From Setophaga petechia (Eukaryota; Chordata; Aves; Passeriformes; Parulidae): a DNA stretch of 64,000 nt. Where the stretch lies: assembly GCA_024362935.1 (NCBI GenBank), contig JANCRA010000039.1, positions 6,573,040 through 6,637,039 on the forward strand, given 5' to 3'. Below the pieces are notes generated by a model. It made no database searches, was not told where the DNA came from, and saw nothing but the letters and a program-made list of their open reading frames with translations. Positions within the stretch are counted from its first letter, which is position 1; each line of letters begins with the position of its first letter. This document shows, one piece after another, positions 1 to 8,517 of this stretch. The position numbers and the translations under genes are program-made.

Positions 1-230
1 TGTAGCAATTAGCTTGTCAGTGCACGGCAGTAAGTGTTTCTTGATACCTACATCTGAGCAAATAGCTTTTTCACTTTGTCTCGCAAGGGGAAAACGTTGC
101 TGCTCACTAAACAACTTCCATCGTGTTGTAGAAGTTGCACAGAGGGCTGCAGTGTGTTTTGCAAAATGTAAAAGAAAGTTGTCTAAGACGCCTTCCTTTC
201 AAGTATTAATGTGAAGGGAAAGGCAAGAGA

Positions 231-515
231 GTGGGAAAGTACTGTTTTCTAGCACTTTGCAAGCTGCTAACACAATCGCAGTACTGTGTAGCAGTTAGGT
301 ATTCAGTGCACTGCAGTAAGTGTTTCTTGTCACCTACATCTAAGCAAATAGCTTTTTCACTATGTCTCCCAAGGAGAATACCTTCCTGCTCACTAAACAT
401 CTCCTATCGTGTTCTAGAAGTTGCACAGAGGGCTGCAGTGTGTTCTGTAACAAGAAAATAAAGTTGTCTAAGACGCCTTCCTTTCAAGTGTTAATGTGAA
501 GGGAAAGGCAAGAGA
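231..515 (+). repeat. Monomer class B' (type 2), 285 bp
   Basis: Shortened form of class B. Its 3' part reads CAAGAAAATAAAG instead of CAAGAAAAAGAAAG, a one-base loss plus G to T. Other class B markers are CAGTACTGTG, GTTAGGTATTCAG, TCTCCCAAGG and TGTTCTGTAAC. It is always followed by class C, so the single-base deletion tags the 8-mer lineage. Two subtypes exist, AAGGAGAATACC (as here) and AAGGAGAAAACC. Confidence 0.92.
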
Positions 516-801
516 GTGGGAAAGTACTGTTTTCTAGCACTTTGCAAGCTGCTAACACAATCCCAGTGCTGTGTAGCAATTAGCTTGTCACTGCACGGCA
601 GTAAGTGTTTCTTGATACCTACATCTGTGCAAATAGCTTTTTCACTTTGTCTCGCAAGGGGAAAACTTTGCTGCTCACTAAACAACTTCCATCATGTTGT
701 AGAAGTTGCACAGAGGGCTGCAGAGTGTTTTGTAACAAGAAAAATAAAGTTGTCTAAGACGCCTTCCTTTCAAGTATTAATGTGAATGGAAAGGCAAGAG
801 A
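516..801 (+). repeat. Monomer class C (type 1), 286 bp
   Basis: Class markers are GTCACTGCACGGCAG, CTGTGCAAATAG, AAAACTTTGCTG, CCATCATGTTG and CTGCAGAGTG followed by AAAAATAAAG. The 5' half equals C* and the 3' half equals J, so C may be a C*/J recombinant or the parent of both. It is found only in the B'-C-D order. Confidence 0.92.
530..740 (+). repeat. Diverged internal direct duplication inside the monomer
   Basis: Shown on the C monomer at 516. CACTTTGCAAGCTGCT (538-553) is echoed by CACTTTG...GCAAGG...GCTGCT (643-675). GCTGCTAACACAATCC followed by GTGCTGTGTAG is echoed by GCTGCTCACTAAACAACTTCC followed by TGTTGTAG. GGCAGTAAGTGTTT (597-610) is echoed by TGCAGAGTGTTTT. The last two matches keep the same 122-bp shift. 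The monomer may descend from a dimer of a ~120-bp element plus extra sequence. Confidence 0.5.
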
Positions 802-1087
802 GTGGGAAAGTACTGTTTTCTATCACTTTGCAAGCTGCTTACACAATCCCAGTGTTGTGTAGCAATTAGCTTGTAACTGCACTGCAGTAAGTGTTTCTTG
901 TAACCTACATCTAAGCAAATAGCTTTTTCACTATATCTCGCAGGCAGAAAACGTTGCTGCTCACTAAACAACTTCCATCGTGTTGTAGAAATTGCCCAGA
1001 GGGCTGCAGAGTGTTTTGTATCAAGAAAAAGAACGTTGTCTAAGACGCCTTCCTTTCAAGTATTAATGTGTAGGGAAAGGCAAGAGA
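802..1087 (+). repeat. Monomer class D (type 2), 286 bp
   Basis: Markers are CTTGTAACTGCACTGC, CTTGTAACC, the unusual TATATCTCGCAGGCAG, AAATTGCCCAG and GTATCAAGAAAAAGAACG. Its 3' half is closer to type 1 (AACAACTTCCATCG), so it looks like an old type 2/type 1 chimera, but its middle block is clearly type 2. It is the most distinctive of the classes A to H. Confidence 0.92.
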
Positions 1088-1373
1088 GTGGGAAAGTACT
1101 GTTTTCTAGCACTTTGAGAGCTGCTAACACAATCGCAGTGCTGTGTAGCAATTAGCTTGTCAGTGCACGGCAGTAAGTGTTTCTTGATACCTACATCTGA
1201 GCAAATAGCTTTTTCACTTTGTCTCGCAAGGGGAAAACGTTGCTGCTCACTAAACAACTTCCATCGTGTTGTAGAAGTTGCACAGAGGGCTGCAGTGTCT
1301 TTTGCAGCAAGAAAAAGAAAGTTGTCTAAGACGCCTTCCTTTCAAGTATTAATGTGAAGGGAAAGGCAAGAGA
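1088..1373 (+). repeat. Monomer class E (type 1), 286 bp
   Basis: The 5' marker is CACTTTGAGAGCTGC; the previous D copy ends in GTGTAGGG. The central part is identical in type to A, and most copies carry GCAGTGTCTTTTGC near the 3' end. The copy at 17378 instead reads GCAGTGTGTTTTGC, showing that the 3' base is polymorphic. Confidence 0.92.
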
Positions 1374-1658
1374 GTGGGAAAGTACTGTTTTCTAGCACTT
1401 TGCAAGCTGCTAACACAATCGCAGTACTGTGTAGCAGTTAGGTATTCAGTGCACTGCAGTAAGTGTTTCTTGTCAGCTACATCTAAGCAAATAGCTTTTT
1501 CACTATGTCTCGCAAGGAGAAAACCTTCCTGCTCACTAAACATTTCCTATCGTGTTGTAGATTTTGCAGAGAGGGCTGCAGAGTTTTTTGACACAAGAAA
1601 AAGAAAGTTGTCTAAGATGCCTCCTTTCAAGTATTAATGTGAAGGGAAAGGCAAGAGA
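1374..1658 (+). repeat. Monomer class F (type 2), 285 bp
   Basis: The 5' half is nearly identical to B (CAGTACTGTG, GTTAGGTATTCAG). The 3' half is private: GTAGATTTTGCAGAGAGG, GAGTTTTTTGACAC and AAGATGCCTCC, the last being one base shorter than the usual AAGACGCCTTCC and carrying a CpG to TpG change. This deletion is one of the two that bring the 8-mer to 2286 rather than 2288 bp. Confidence 0.93.
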
Positions 1659-1944
1659 GTGGGAAAGTACTGTTTTCTAGCACTTTGCAGGCTGCTAACA
1701 CAATCGCAAGGCTGTGTAGCAGTTAGCTTTTCAGTGCACGGCAGTAAGTGTTTCTTGATACCTACATCTGAGCAAATAGCTTTTTCACTTTGTCTCGCAA
1801 GGGGAAAACGTTGCTGCTCACTAAACAACTTCCATCGTGTTGTAGAAGTTGCACAGAGGGCTGCAGTGTGTTTTGCAGCAAGAAAAAGAAAGTTGTCTAA
1901 GACGCCTTCCTTTCAAGTATTAATGTGAAGGGAAAGGCAAGAGA
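1659..1944 (+). repeat. Monomer class G (type 1), 286 bp
   Basis: Markers are CAGGCTGCTAAC, ATCGCAAGGCTG and GTTAGCTTTTCAG. Two subtypes alternate along the array: CACTTTGCAGG (here, 10232, 24236, 30523) and CACTTTCCAGG (most other 8-mers and 6-mers). The 3' half is the type 1 consensus ending GCAGCAAGAAAAAG. Confidence 0.92.
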
Positions 1945-1977
1945 GTGGGAAAGTACTGTTTTCTAGCACTTTGCAAG

Positions 1978-2008
1978 CTGCTAACACAATCCCAGTGCTG
2001 TGTAGCAG
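1978..2008 (+). other. Imperfect inverted repeat (possible hairpin) in each monomer
   Basis: In this H copy CTGCTAACAC (1978-1987) can pair with GTGTAGCAG (2000-2008) with one bulged A and a 12-nt loop. The arms recur near offset 33-63 of nearly every monomer. In A, C, D, E and J the right arm ends TAGCAA, losing the last pair. Whether it folds or binds anything is unknown. Confidence 0.5.
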
Positions 2009-2165
2009 TTAGCTGTTCAGTGCACTGCAGTAAGTGTTTCTTGTCATTTACATCTAAGCAAATAGCTTTTTCACTATGTCTCGCAAGGAGAAAACCTTCT
2101 TGCTCACTAAACATTTCCTATCGTGTTCTAGAAGTTGCACAGAGGGCTGCAGTGTGTTTTGCAGC

Positions 2166-2178
2166 AAGAAAAAGAAAG
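2166..2178 (+). other. 13-nt polypurine tract near monomer 3' end
   Basis: AAGAAAAAGAAAG is an unbroken purine run, followed about 50 bp later by a purine-rich stretch that spans the monomer join (GAACGGAAAGGCAAGAGAG, GTGGGAAAG). One such pair occurs per monomer. Class B' has lost one A of the run. Confidence 0.6.
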
Positions 2179-2230
2179 TTGTCTAAGACGCCTTCCTTTC
2201 AAGCATTAATGTGAACGGAAAGGCAAGAGA

Positions 2231-2516
2231 GTGGGAAAGTACTGTTTTCTATCACTTTGCAATCTGCTTACACAATCCCAGTGTTGTGTAGCAATTAGCT
2301 TGTCAGTGCACGGCAGTAAGTGTTTCTTGATACCTACATCTGAGCAAATAGCTTTTTCACTTTGTCTCGCAAGGGGAAAACGTTGCTGCTCACTAAACAA
2401 CTTCCATCGTGTTGTAGAAGTTGCACAGAGGGCTGCAGTGTGTTTTGCAAAATGTAAAAGAAAGTTGTCTAAGACGCCTTCCTTTCAAGTATTAATGTGA
2501 AGGGAAAGGCAAGAGA
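2231..2516 (+). repeat. Monomer class A (type 1), 286 bp
   Basis: Reference copy of class A. It starts like D with TATCACTTTG, but then reads CAATCTGCTTAC, and it carries a private 3' signature GCAAAATGTAAAAG where most classes read GCAGCAAGAAAAAG. The middle is type 1 (CGGCAG, GATACC, CTGAGC, AAGGGG). It opens every higher-order unit in the window and always follows an H-class 3' end (GTGAACGG), so it is the best phase marker. Confidence 0.93.
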
Positions 2517-2802
2517 GTGGGAAAGTACTGTTTTCTAGCACTTTGCAAGCTGCTAACACAATCGCAGTACTGTGTAGCAGTTAGGTATTCAGTGCACTGC
2601 AGTAAGTGTTTCTTGTCAGCTACATCTAAGCAAATAGCTTTTTCACTATGTCTCCAAAGGAGAATACCTTCCTGCTCACTAAACATCTCCTATCGTGTTC
2701 TAGAAGTTGCACAGAGGGCTGCAGTGTGTTCTGTAACAAGAAAAAGAAAGTTGTCTAAGACGCCTTCCTTTCAAGTGTTAATGTGAAGGGAAAGGCAAGA
2801 GA
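2517..2802 (+). repeat. Monomer class B (type 2), full-length 286 bp
   Basis: Same class as B' but with the undeleted 3' tract AAGAAAAAGAAAG. It occurs in every short HOR that goes on to C* or to I-J, never directly before plain C. This copy and those at 11090 and 21093 share TCTCCAAAGG instead of TCTCCCAAGG, which groups the three 6-mers at 2.2, 10.8 and 20.8 kb. Confidence 0.92.
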
Positions 2803-3088
2803 GTGGGAAAGTACTGTTTTCTAGCACTTTGCAAGCTGCTAACACAATCCCAGTGCTGTGTAGCAATTAGCTTGTCACTGCACGGCAGTAAGTGTTTCTT
2901 GATACCTACATCTGTGCAAATAGCTTTTTCACTTTGTCTCGCAAGGGGAAAACGTTGCTGCTCACTAAACAACTTCCATCGTGTTGTAGAAGTTGCACAG
3001 AGGGCTGCAGTGTGTTTTGCAGCAAGAAAAAGAAAGTTGTCTAAGACGCCTTCCTTTCAAGTATTAATGTGAAGGGAAAGGCAAGAGA
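2803..3088 (+). repeat. Hybrid monomer C* (C 5' / E- or G-like 3')
   Basis: The first half is class C (GTCACTGCACGG, CTGTGCAAATAG). From AAAACGTTGCTG on it is the type 1 consensus GCAGTGTGTTTTGCAGC. Because F follows, the simplest origin is a crossover between C and E that deleted the D in between and changed an 8-mer into a 6-mer. Both parents are type 1. Other copies are at 11376, 21379, 35954, 38812, 45099, 49100, 52530, 55960, 59390 and 63391. Confidence 0.85.
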
Positions 3089-3945
3089 GTGGGAAAGTAC
3101 TGTTTTCTAGCACTTTGCAAGCTGCTAACACAATCGCAGTACTGTGTAGCAGTTAGGTATTCAGTGCACTGCAGTAAGTGTTTCTTGTCAGCTACATCTA
3201 AGCAAATAGCTTTTTCACTATGTCTCGCAAGGAGAAAACCTTCCTGCTCACTAAACATTTCCTATCGTGTTGTAGATTTTGCAGAGAGGGCTGCAGAGTT
3301 TTTTGACACAAGAAAAAGAAAGTTGTCTAAGATGCCTCCTTTCAAGTATTAATGTGAAGGGAAAGGCAAGAGAGTGGGAAAGTACTGTTTTCTAGCACTT
3401 TCCAGGCTGCTAACACAATCGCAAGGCTGTGTAGCAGTTAGCTTTTCAGTGCACGGCAGTAAGTGTTTCTTGATACCTACATCTGAGCAAATAGCTTTTT
3501 CACTTTGTCTCGCAAGGGGAAAACGTTGCTGCTCACTAAACAACTTCCATCGTGTTGTAGAAGTTGCACAGAGGGCTGCAGTGTGTTTTGCAGCAAGAAA
3601 AAGAAAGTTGTCTAAGACGCCTTCCTTTCAAGTATTAATGTGAAGGGAAAGGCAAGAGAGTGGGAAAGTACTGTTTTCTAGCACTTTGCAAGCTGCTAAC
3701 ACAATCCCAGTGCTGTGTAGCAGTTAGCTGTTCAGTGCACTGCAGTAAGTGTTTCTTGTCACCTACATCTAAGCAAATAGCTTTTTCACTATGTCTCGCA
3801 AGGAGAAAACCTTCTTGCTCACTAAACATTTCCTATCGTGTTCTAGAAGTTGCACAGAGGGCTGCAGTGTGTTTTGCAGCAAGAAAAAGAAAGTTGTCTA
3901 AGACGCCTTCCTTTCAAGCATTAATGTGAACGGAAAGGCAAGAGA

Positions 3946-6231
3946 GTGGGAAAGTACTGTTTTCTATCACTTTGCAATCTGCTTACACAATCCCAGTGTT
4001 GTGTAGCAATTAGCTTGTCAGTGCACGGCAGTAAGTGTTTCTTGATACCTACATCTGAGCAAATAGCTTTTTCACTTTGTCTCGCAAGGGGAAAACGTTG
4101 CTGCTCACTAAACAACTTCCATCGTGTTGTAGAAGTTGCACAGAGGGCTGCAGTGTGTTTTGCAAAATGTAAAAGAAAGTTGTCTAAGACGCCTTCCTTT
4201 CAAGTATTAATGTGAAGGGAAAGGCAAGAGAGTGGGAAAGTACTGTTTTCTAGCACTTTGCAAGCTGCTAACACAATCGCAGTACTGTGTAGCAGTTAGG
4301 TATTCAGTGCACTGCAGTAAGTGTTTCTTGTCACCTACATCTAAGCAAATAGCTTTTTCACTATGTCTCCCAAGGAGAAAACCTTCTTGCTCACTAAACA
4401 TCTCCTATCGTGTTCTAGAAGTTGCACAGAGGGCTGCAGTGTGTTCTGTAACAAGAAAATAAAGTTGTCTAAGACGCCTTCCTTTCAAGTGTTAATGTGA
4501 AGGGAAAGGCAAGAGAGTGGGAAAGTACTGTTTTCTAGCACTTTGCAAGCTGCTAACACAATCCCAGTGCTGTGTAGCAATTAGCTTGTCACTGCACGGC
4601 AGTAAGTGTTTCTTGATACCTACATCTGTGCAAATAGCTTTTTCACTTTGTCTCGCAAGGGGAAAACTTTGCTGCTCACTAAACAACTTCCATCATGTTG
4701 TAGAAGTTGCACAGAGGGCTGCAGAGTGTTTTGTAACAAGAAAAATAAAGTTGTCTAAGACGCCTTCCTTTCAAGTATTAATGTGAATGGAAAGGCAAGA
4801 GAGTGGGAAAGTACTGTTTTCTATCACTTTGCAAGCTGCTTACACAATCCCAGTGTTGTGTAGCAATTAGCTTGTAACTGCACTGCAGTAAGTGTTTCTT
4901 GTAACCTACATCTAAGCAAATAGCTTTTTCACTATATCTCGCAGGCAGAAAACGTTGCTGCTCACTAAACAACTTCCATCGTGTTGTAGAAATTGCCCAG
5001 AGGGCTGCAGAGTGTTTTGTATCAAGAAAAAGAACGTTGTCTAAGACGCCTTCCTTTCAAGTATTAATGTGTAGGGAAAGGCAAGAGAGTGGGAAAGTAC
5101 TGTTTTCTAGCACTTTGAGAGCTGCTAACACAATCGCAGTGCTGTGTAGCAATTAGCTTGTCAGTGCACGGCAGTAAGTGTTTCTTGATACCTACATCTG
5201 AGCAAATAGCTTTTTCACTTTGTCTCGCAAGGGGAAAACGTTGCTGCTCACTAAACAACTTCCATCGTGTTGTAGAAGTTGCACAGAGGGCTGCAGTGTC
5301 TTTTGCAGCAAGAAAAAGAAAGTTGTCTAAGACGCCTTCCTTTCAAGTATTAATGTGAAGGGAAAGGCAAGAGAGTGGGAAAGTACTGTTTTCTAGCACT
5401 TTGCAAGCTGCTAACACAATCGCAGTACTGTGTAGCAGTTAGGTATTCAGTGCACTGCAGTAAGTGTTTCTTGTCAGCTACATCTAAGCAAATAGCTTTT
5501 TCACTATGTCTCGCAAGGAGAAAACCTTCCTGCTCACTAAACATTTCCTATCGTGTTGTAGATTTTGCAGAGAGGGCTGCAGAGTTTTTTGACACAAGAA
5601 AAAGAAAGTTGTCTAAGATGCCTCCTTTCAAGTATTAATGTGAAGGGAAAGGCAAGAGAGTGGGAAAGTACTGTTTTCTAGCACTTTCCAGGCTGCTAAC
5701 ACAATCGCAAGGCTGTGTAGCAGTTAGCTTTTCAGTGCACGGCAGTAAGTGTTTCTTGATACCTACATCTGAGCAAATAGCTTTTTCACTTTGTCTCGCA
5801 AGGGGAAAACGTTGCTGCTCACTAAACAACTTCCATCGTGTTGTAGAAGTTGCACAGAGGGCTGCAGTGTGTTTTGCAGCAAGAAAAAGAAAGTTGTCTA
5901 AGACGCCTTCCTTTCAAGTATTAATGTGAAGGGAAAGGCAAGAGAGTGGGAAAGTACTGTTTTCTAGCACTTTGCAAGCTGCTAACACAATCCCAGTGCT
6001 GTGTAGCAGTTAGCTGTTCAGTGCACTGCAGTAAGTGTTTCTTGTCATTTACATCTAAGCAAATAGCTTTTTCACTATGTCTCGCAAGGAGAAAACCTTC
6101 TTGCTCACTAAACATTTCCTATCGTGTTCTAGAAGTTGCACAGAGGGCTGCAGTGTGTTTTGCAGCAAGAAAAAGAAAGTTGTCTAAGACGCCTTCCTTT
6201 CAAGCATTAATGTGAACGGAAAGGCAAGAGA
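3946..6231 (+). repeat. HOR 3: canonical 8-mer, 2286 bp
   Basis: Starts are 3946, 4232, 4517, 4803, 5089, 5375, 5660 and 5946. This is the first complete 8-mer in the window and serves as the reference unit. Subtypes are B' GAAAACC, G TTTCCAGG and H GTCATTTAC. Confidence 0.95.
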
Positions 6232-8517
6232 GTGGGAAAGTACTGTTTTCTATCACTTTGCAATCTGCTTACACAATCCCAGTGTTGTGTAGCAATTAGC
6301 TTGTCAGTGCACGGCAGTAAGTGTTTCTTGATACCTACATCTGAGCAAATAGCTTTTTCACTTTGTCTCGCAAGGGGAAAACGTTGCTGCTCACTAAACA
6401 ACTTCCATCGTGTTGTAGAAGTTGCACAGAGGGCTGCAGTGTGTTTTGCAAAATGTAAAAGAAAGTTGTCTAAGACGCCTTCCTTTCAAGTATTAATGTG
6501 AAGGGAAAGGCAAGAGAGTGGGAAAGTACTGTTTTCTAGCACTTTGCAAGCTGCTAACACAATCGCAGTACTGTGTAGCAGTTAGGTATTCAGTGCACTG
6601 CAGTAAGTGTTTCTTGTCACCTACATCTAAGCAAATAGCTTTTTCACTATGTCTCCCAAGGAGAATACCTTCCTGCTCACTAAACATCTCCTATCGTGTT
6701 CTAGAAGTTGCACAGAGGGCTGCAGTGTGTTCTGTAACAAGAAAATAAAGTTGTCTAAGACGCCTTCCTTTCAAGTGTTAATGTGAAGGGAAAGGCAAGA
6801 GAGTGGGAAAGTACTGTTTTCTAGCACTTTGCAAGCTGCTAACACAATCCCAGTGCTGTGTAGCAATTAGCTTGTCACTGCACGGCAGTAAGTGTTTCTT
6901 GATACCTACATCTGTGCAAATAGCTTTTTCACTTTGTCTCGCAAGGGGAAAACTTTGCTGCTCACTAAACAACTTCCATCATGTTGTAGAAGTTGCACAG
7001 AGGGCTGCAGAGTGTTTTGTAACAAGAAAAATAAAGTTGTCTAAGACGCCTTCCTTTCAAGTATTAATGTGAATGGAAAGGCAAGAGAGTGGGAAAGTAC
7101 TGTTTTCTATCACTTTGCAAGCTGCTTACACAATCCCAGTGTTGTGTAGCAATTAGCTTGTAACTGCACTGCAGTAAGTGTTTCTTGTAACCTACATCTA
7201 AGCAAATAGCTTTTTCACTATATCTCGCAGGCAGAAAACGTTGCTGCTCACTAAACAACTTCCATCGTGTTGTAGAAATTGCCCAGAGGGCTGCAGAGTG
7301 TTTTGTATCAAGAAAAAGAACGTTGTCTAAGACGCCTTCCTTTCAAGTATTAATGTGTAGGGAAAGGCAAGAGAGTGGGAAAGTACTGTTTTCTAGCACT
7401 TTGAGAGCTGCTAACACAATCGCAGTGCTGTGTAGCAATTAGCTTGTCAGTGCACGGCAGTAAGTGTTTCTTGATACCTACATCTGAGCAAATAGCTTTT
7501 TCACTTTGTCTCGCAAGGGGAAAACGTTGCTGCTCACTAAACAACTTCCATCGTGTTGTAGAAGTTGCACAGAGGGCTGCAGTGTCTTTTGCAGCAAGAA
7601 AAAGAAAGTTGTCTAAGACGCCTTCCTTTCAAGTATTAATGTGAAGGGAAAGGCAAGAGAGTGGGAAAGTACTGTTTTCTAGCACTTTGCAAGCTGCTAA
7701 CACAATCGCAGTACTGTGTAGCAGTTAGGTATTCAGTGCACTGCAGTAAGTGTTTCTTGTCAGCTACATCTAAGCAAATAGCTTTTTCACTATGTCTCGC
7801 AAGGAGAAAACCTTCCTGCTCACTAAACATTTCCTATCGTGTTGTAGATTTTGCAGAGAGGGCTGCAGAGTTTTTTGACACAAGAAAAAGAAAGTTGTCT
7901 AAGATGCCTCCTTTCAAGTATTAATGTGAAGGGAAAGGCAAGAGAGTGGGAAAGTACTGTTTTCTAGCACTTTCCAGGCTGCTAACACAATCGCAAGGCT
8001 GTGTAGCAGTTAGCTTTTCAGTGCACGGCAGTAAGTGTTTCTTGATACCTACATCTGAGCAAATAGCTTTTTCACTTTGTCTCGCAAGGGGAAAACGTTG
8101 CTGCTCACTAAACAACTTCCATCGTGTTGTAGAAGTTGCACAGAGGGCTGCAGTGTGTTTTGCAGCAAGAAAAAGAAAGTTGTCTAAGACGCCTTCCTTT
8201 CAAGTATTAATGTGAAGGGAAAGGCAAGAGAGTGGGAAAGTACTGTTTTCTAGCACTTTGCAAGCTGCTAACACAATCCCAGTGCTGTGTAGCAGTTAGC
8301 TGTTCAGTGCACTGCAGTAAGTGTTTCTTGTCACCTACATCTAAGCAAATAGCTTTTTCACTATGTCTCGCAAGGAGAAAACCTTCTTGCTCACTAAACA
8401 TTTCCTATCGTGTTCTAGAAGTTGCACAGAGGGCTGCAGTGTGTTTTGCAGCAAGAAAAAGAAAGTTGTCTAAGACGCCTTCCTTTCAAGCATTAATGTG
8501 AACGGAAAGGCAAGAGA
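6232..8517 (+). repeat. HOR 4: canonical 8-mer, 2286 bp
   Basis: Starts are 6232, 6518, 6803, 7089, 7375, 7661, 7946 and 8232. Subtypes are B' GAATACC, G TTTCCAGG and H GTCACCTAC, so it is a different subtype mix from its neighbours although the class order is the same. Confidence 0.94.

Larger units (their letters stand above)
1..2230 (+). repeat. HOR 1: 8-mer A-B'-C-D-E-F-G-H, 5' truncated by window
   Basis: Monomer starts are 231 (B'), 516, 802, 1088, 1374, 1659 and 1945, with the last 230 bp of A before them. Subtypes are B' GAATACC, G TTTGCAGG and H GTCATTTAC. The same subtype set is in HOR 5 and HOR 12. Confidence 0.93.
1945..2230 (+). repeat. Monomer class H (type 2), 286 bp
   Basis: Markers are ATCCCAGTGCTG with GTTAGCTGTTCAG, AACCTTCTTGCTC, GTTCTAGAAG (an XbaI site shared only with B), CAAGCATTAATG and the closing GTGAACGG. 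Three subtypes are visible at the centre: GTCATTTAC (here), GTCACCTAC and GTCAGCTAC. It closes nearly every higher-order unit. Confidence 0.92.
2231..3945 (+). repeat. HOR 2: 6-mer A-B-C*-F-G-H, 1715 bp
   Basis: Monomer starts are 2231, 2517, 2803, 3089, 3374 and 3660. Relative to the 8-mer it lacks about two monomers (C 3' part, D, E 5' part); C* is the fused product. B carries the CCAAAGG variant and, unlike HOR 6, GTCAGCTAC. Confidence 0.93.
1..6700 (+). repeat. Segment duplicated at +8573 bp (HOR 1-3 equal HOR 5-7)
   Basis: The unit order 8-6-8 and the subtype string (B' GAATACC, G TTTGCAGG, H GTCATTTAC; B CCAAAGG; B' GAAAACC, G TTTCCAGG, H GTCATTTAC) recur from 8574 to about 15300. Noted differences are GTCAGCTAC versus GTCACCTAC in B (2517 versus 11090) and the private base 10873. 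The right edge is approximate. Confidence 0.75.

Noticed and set aside
457..462. AATAAA polyadenylation signal in B' (also 743-748 in C)
   Set aside because: It arises from the purine tract by one base change, is class-specific, and has no transcript or gene to terminate.
2231..2500. Open frames of up to 89 codons on the + strand and 64 or 93 codons on the - strand in nearly every monomer
   Set aside because: They start mostly at GTG, recur once per satellite monomer, lie antiparallel over the same bases, and change freely with class (stops in D, lost starts in E, F** and G'). No domain, signal or ribosome-binding context is visible, and the bias is that of the repeat itself.
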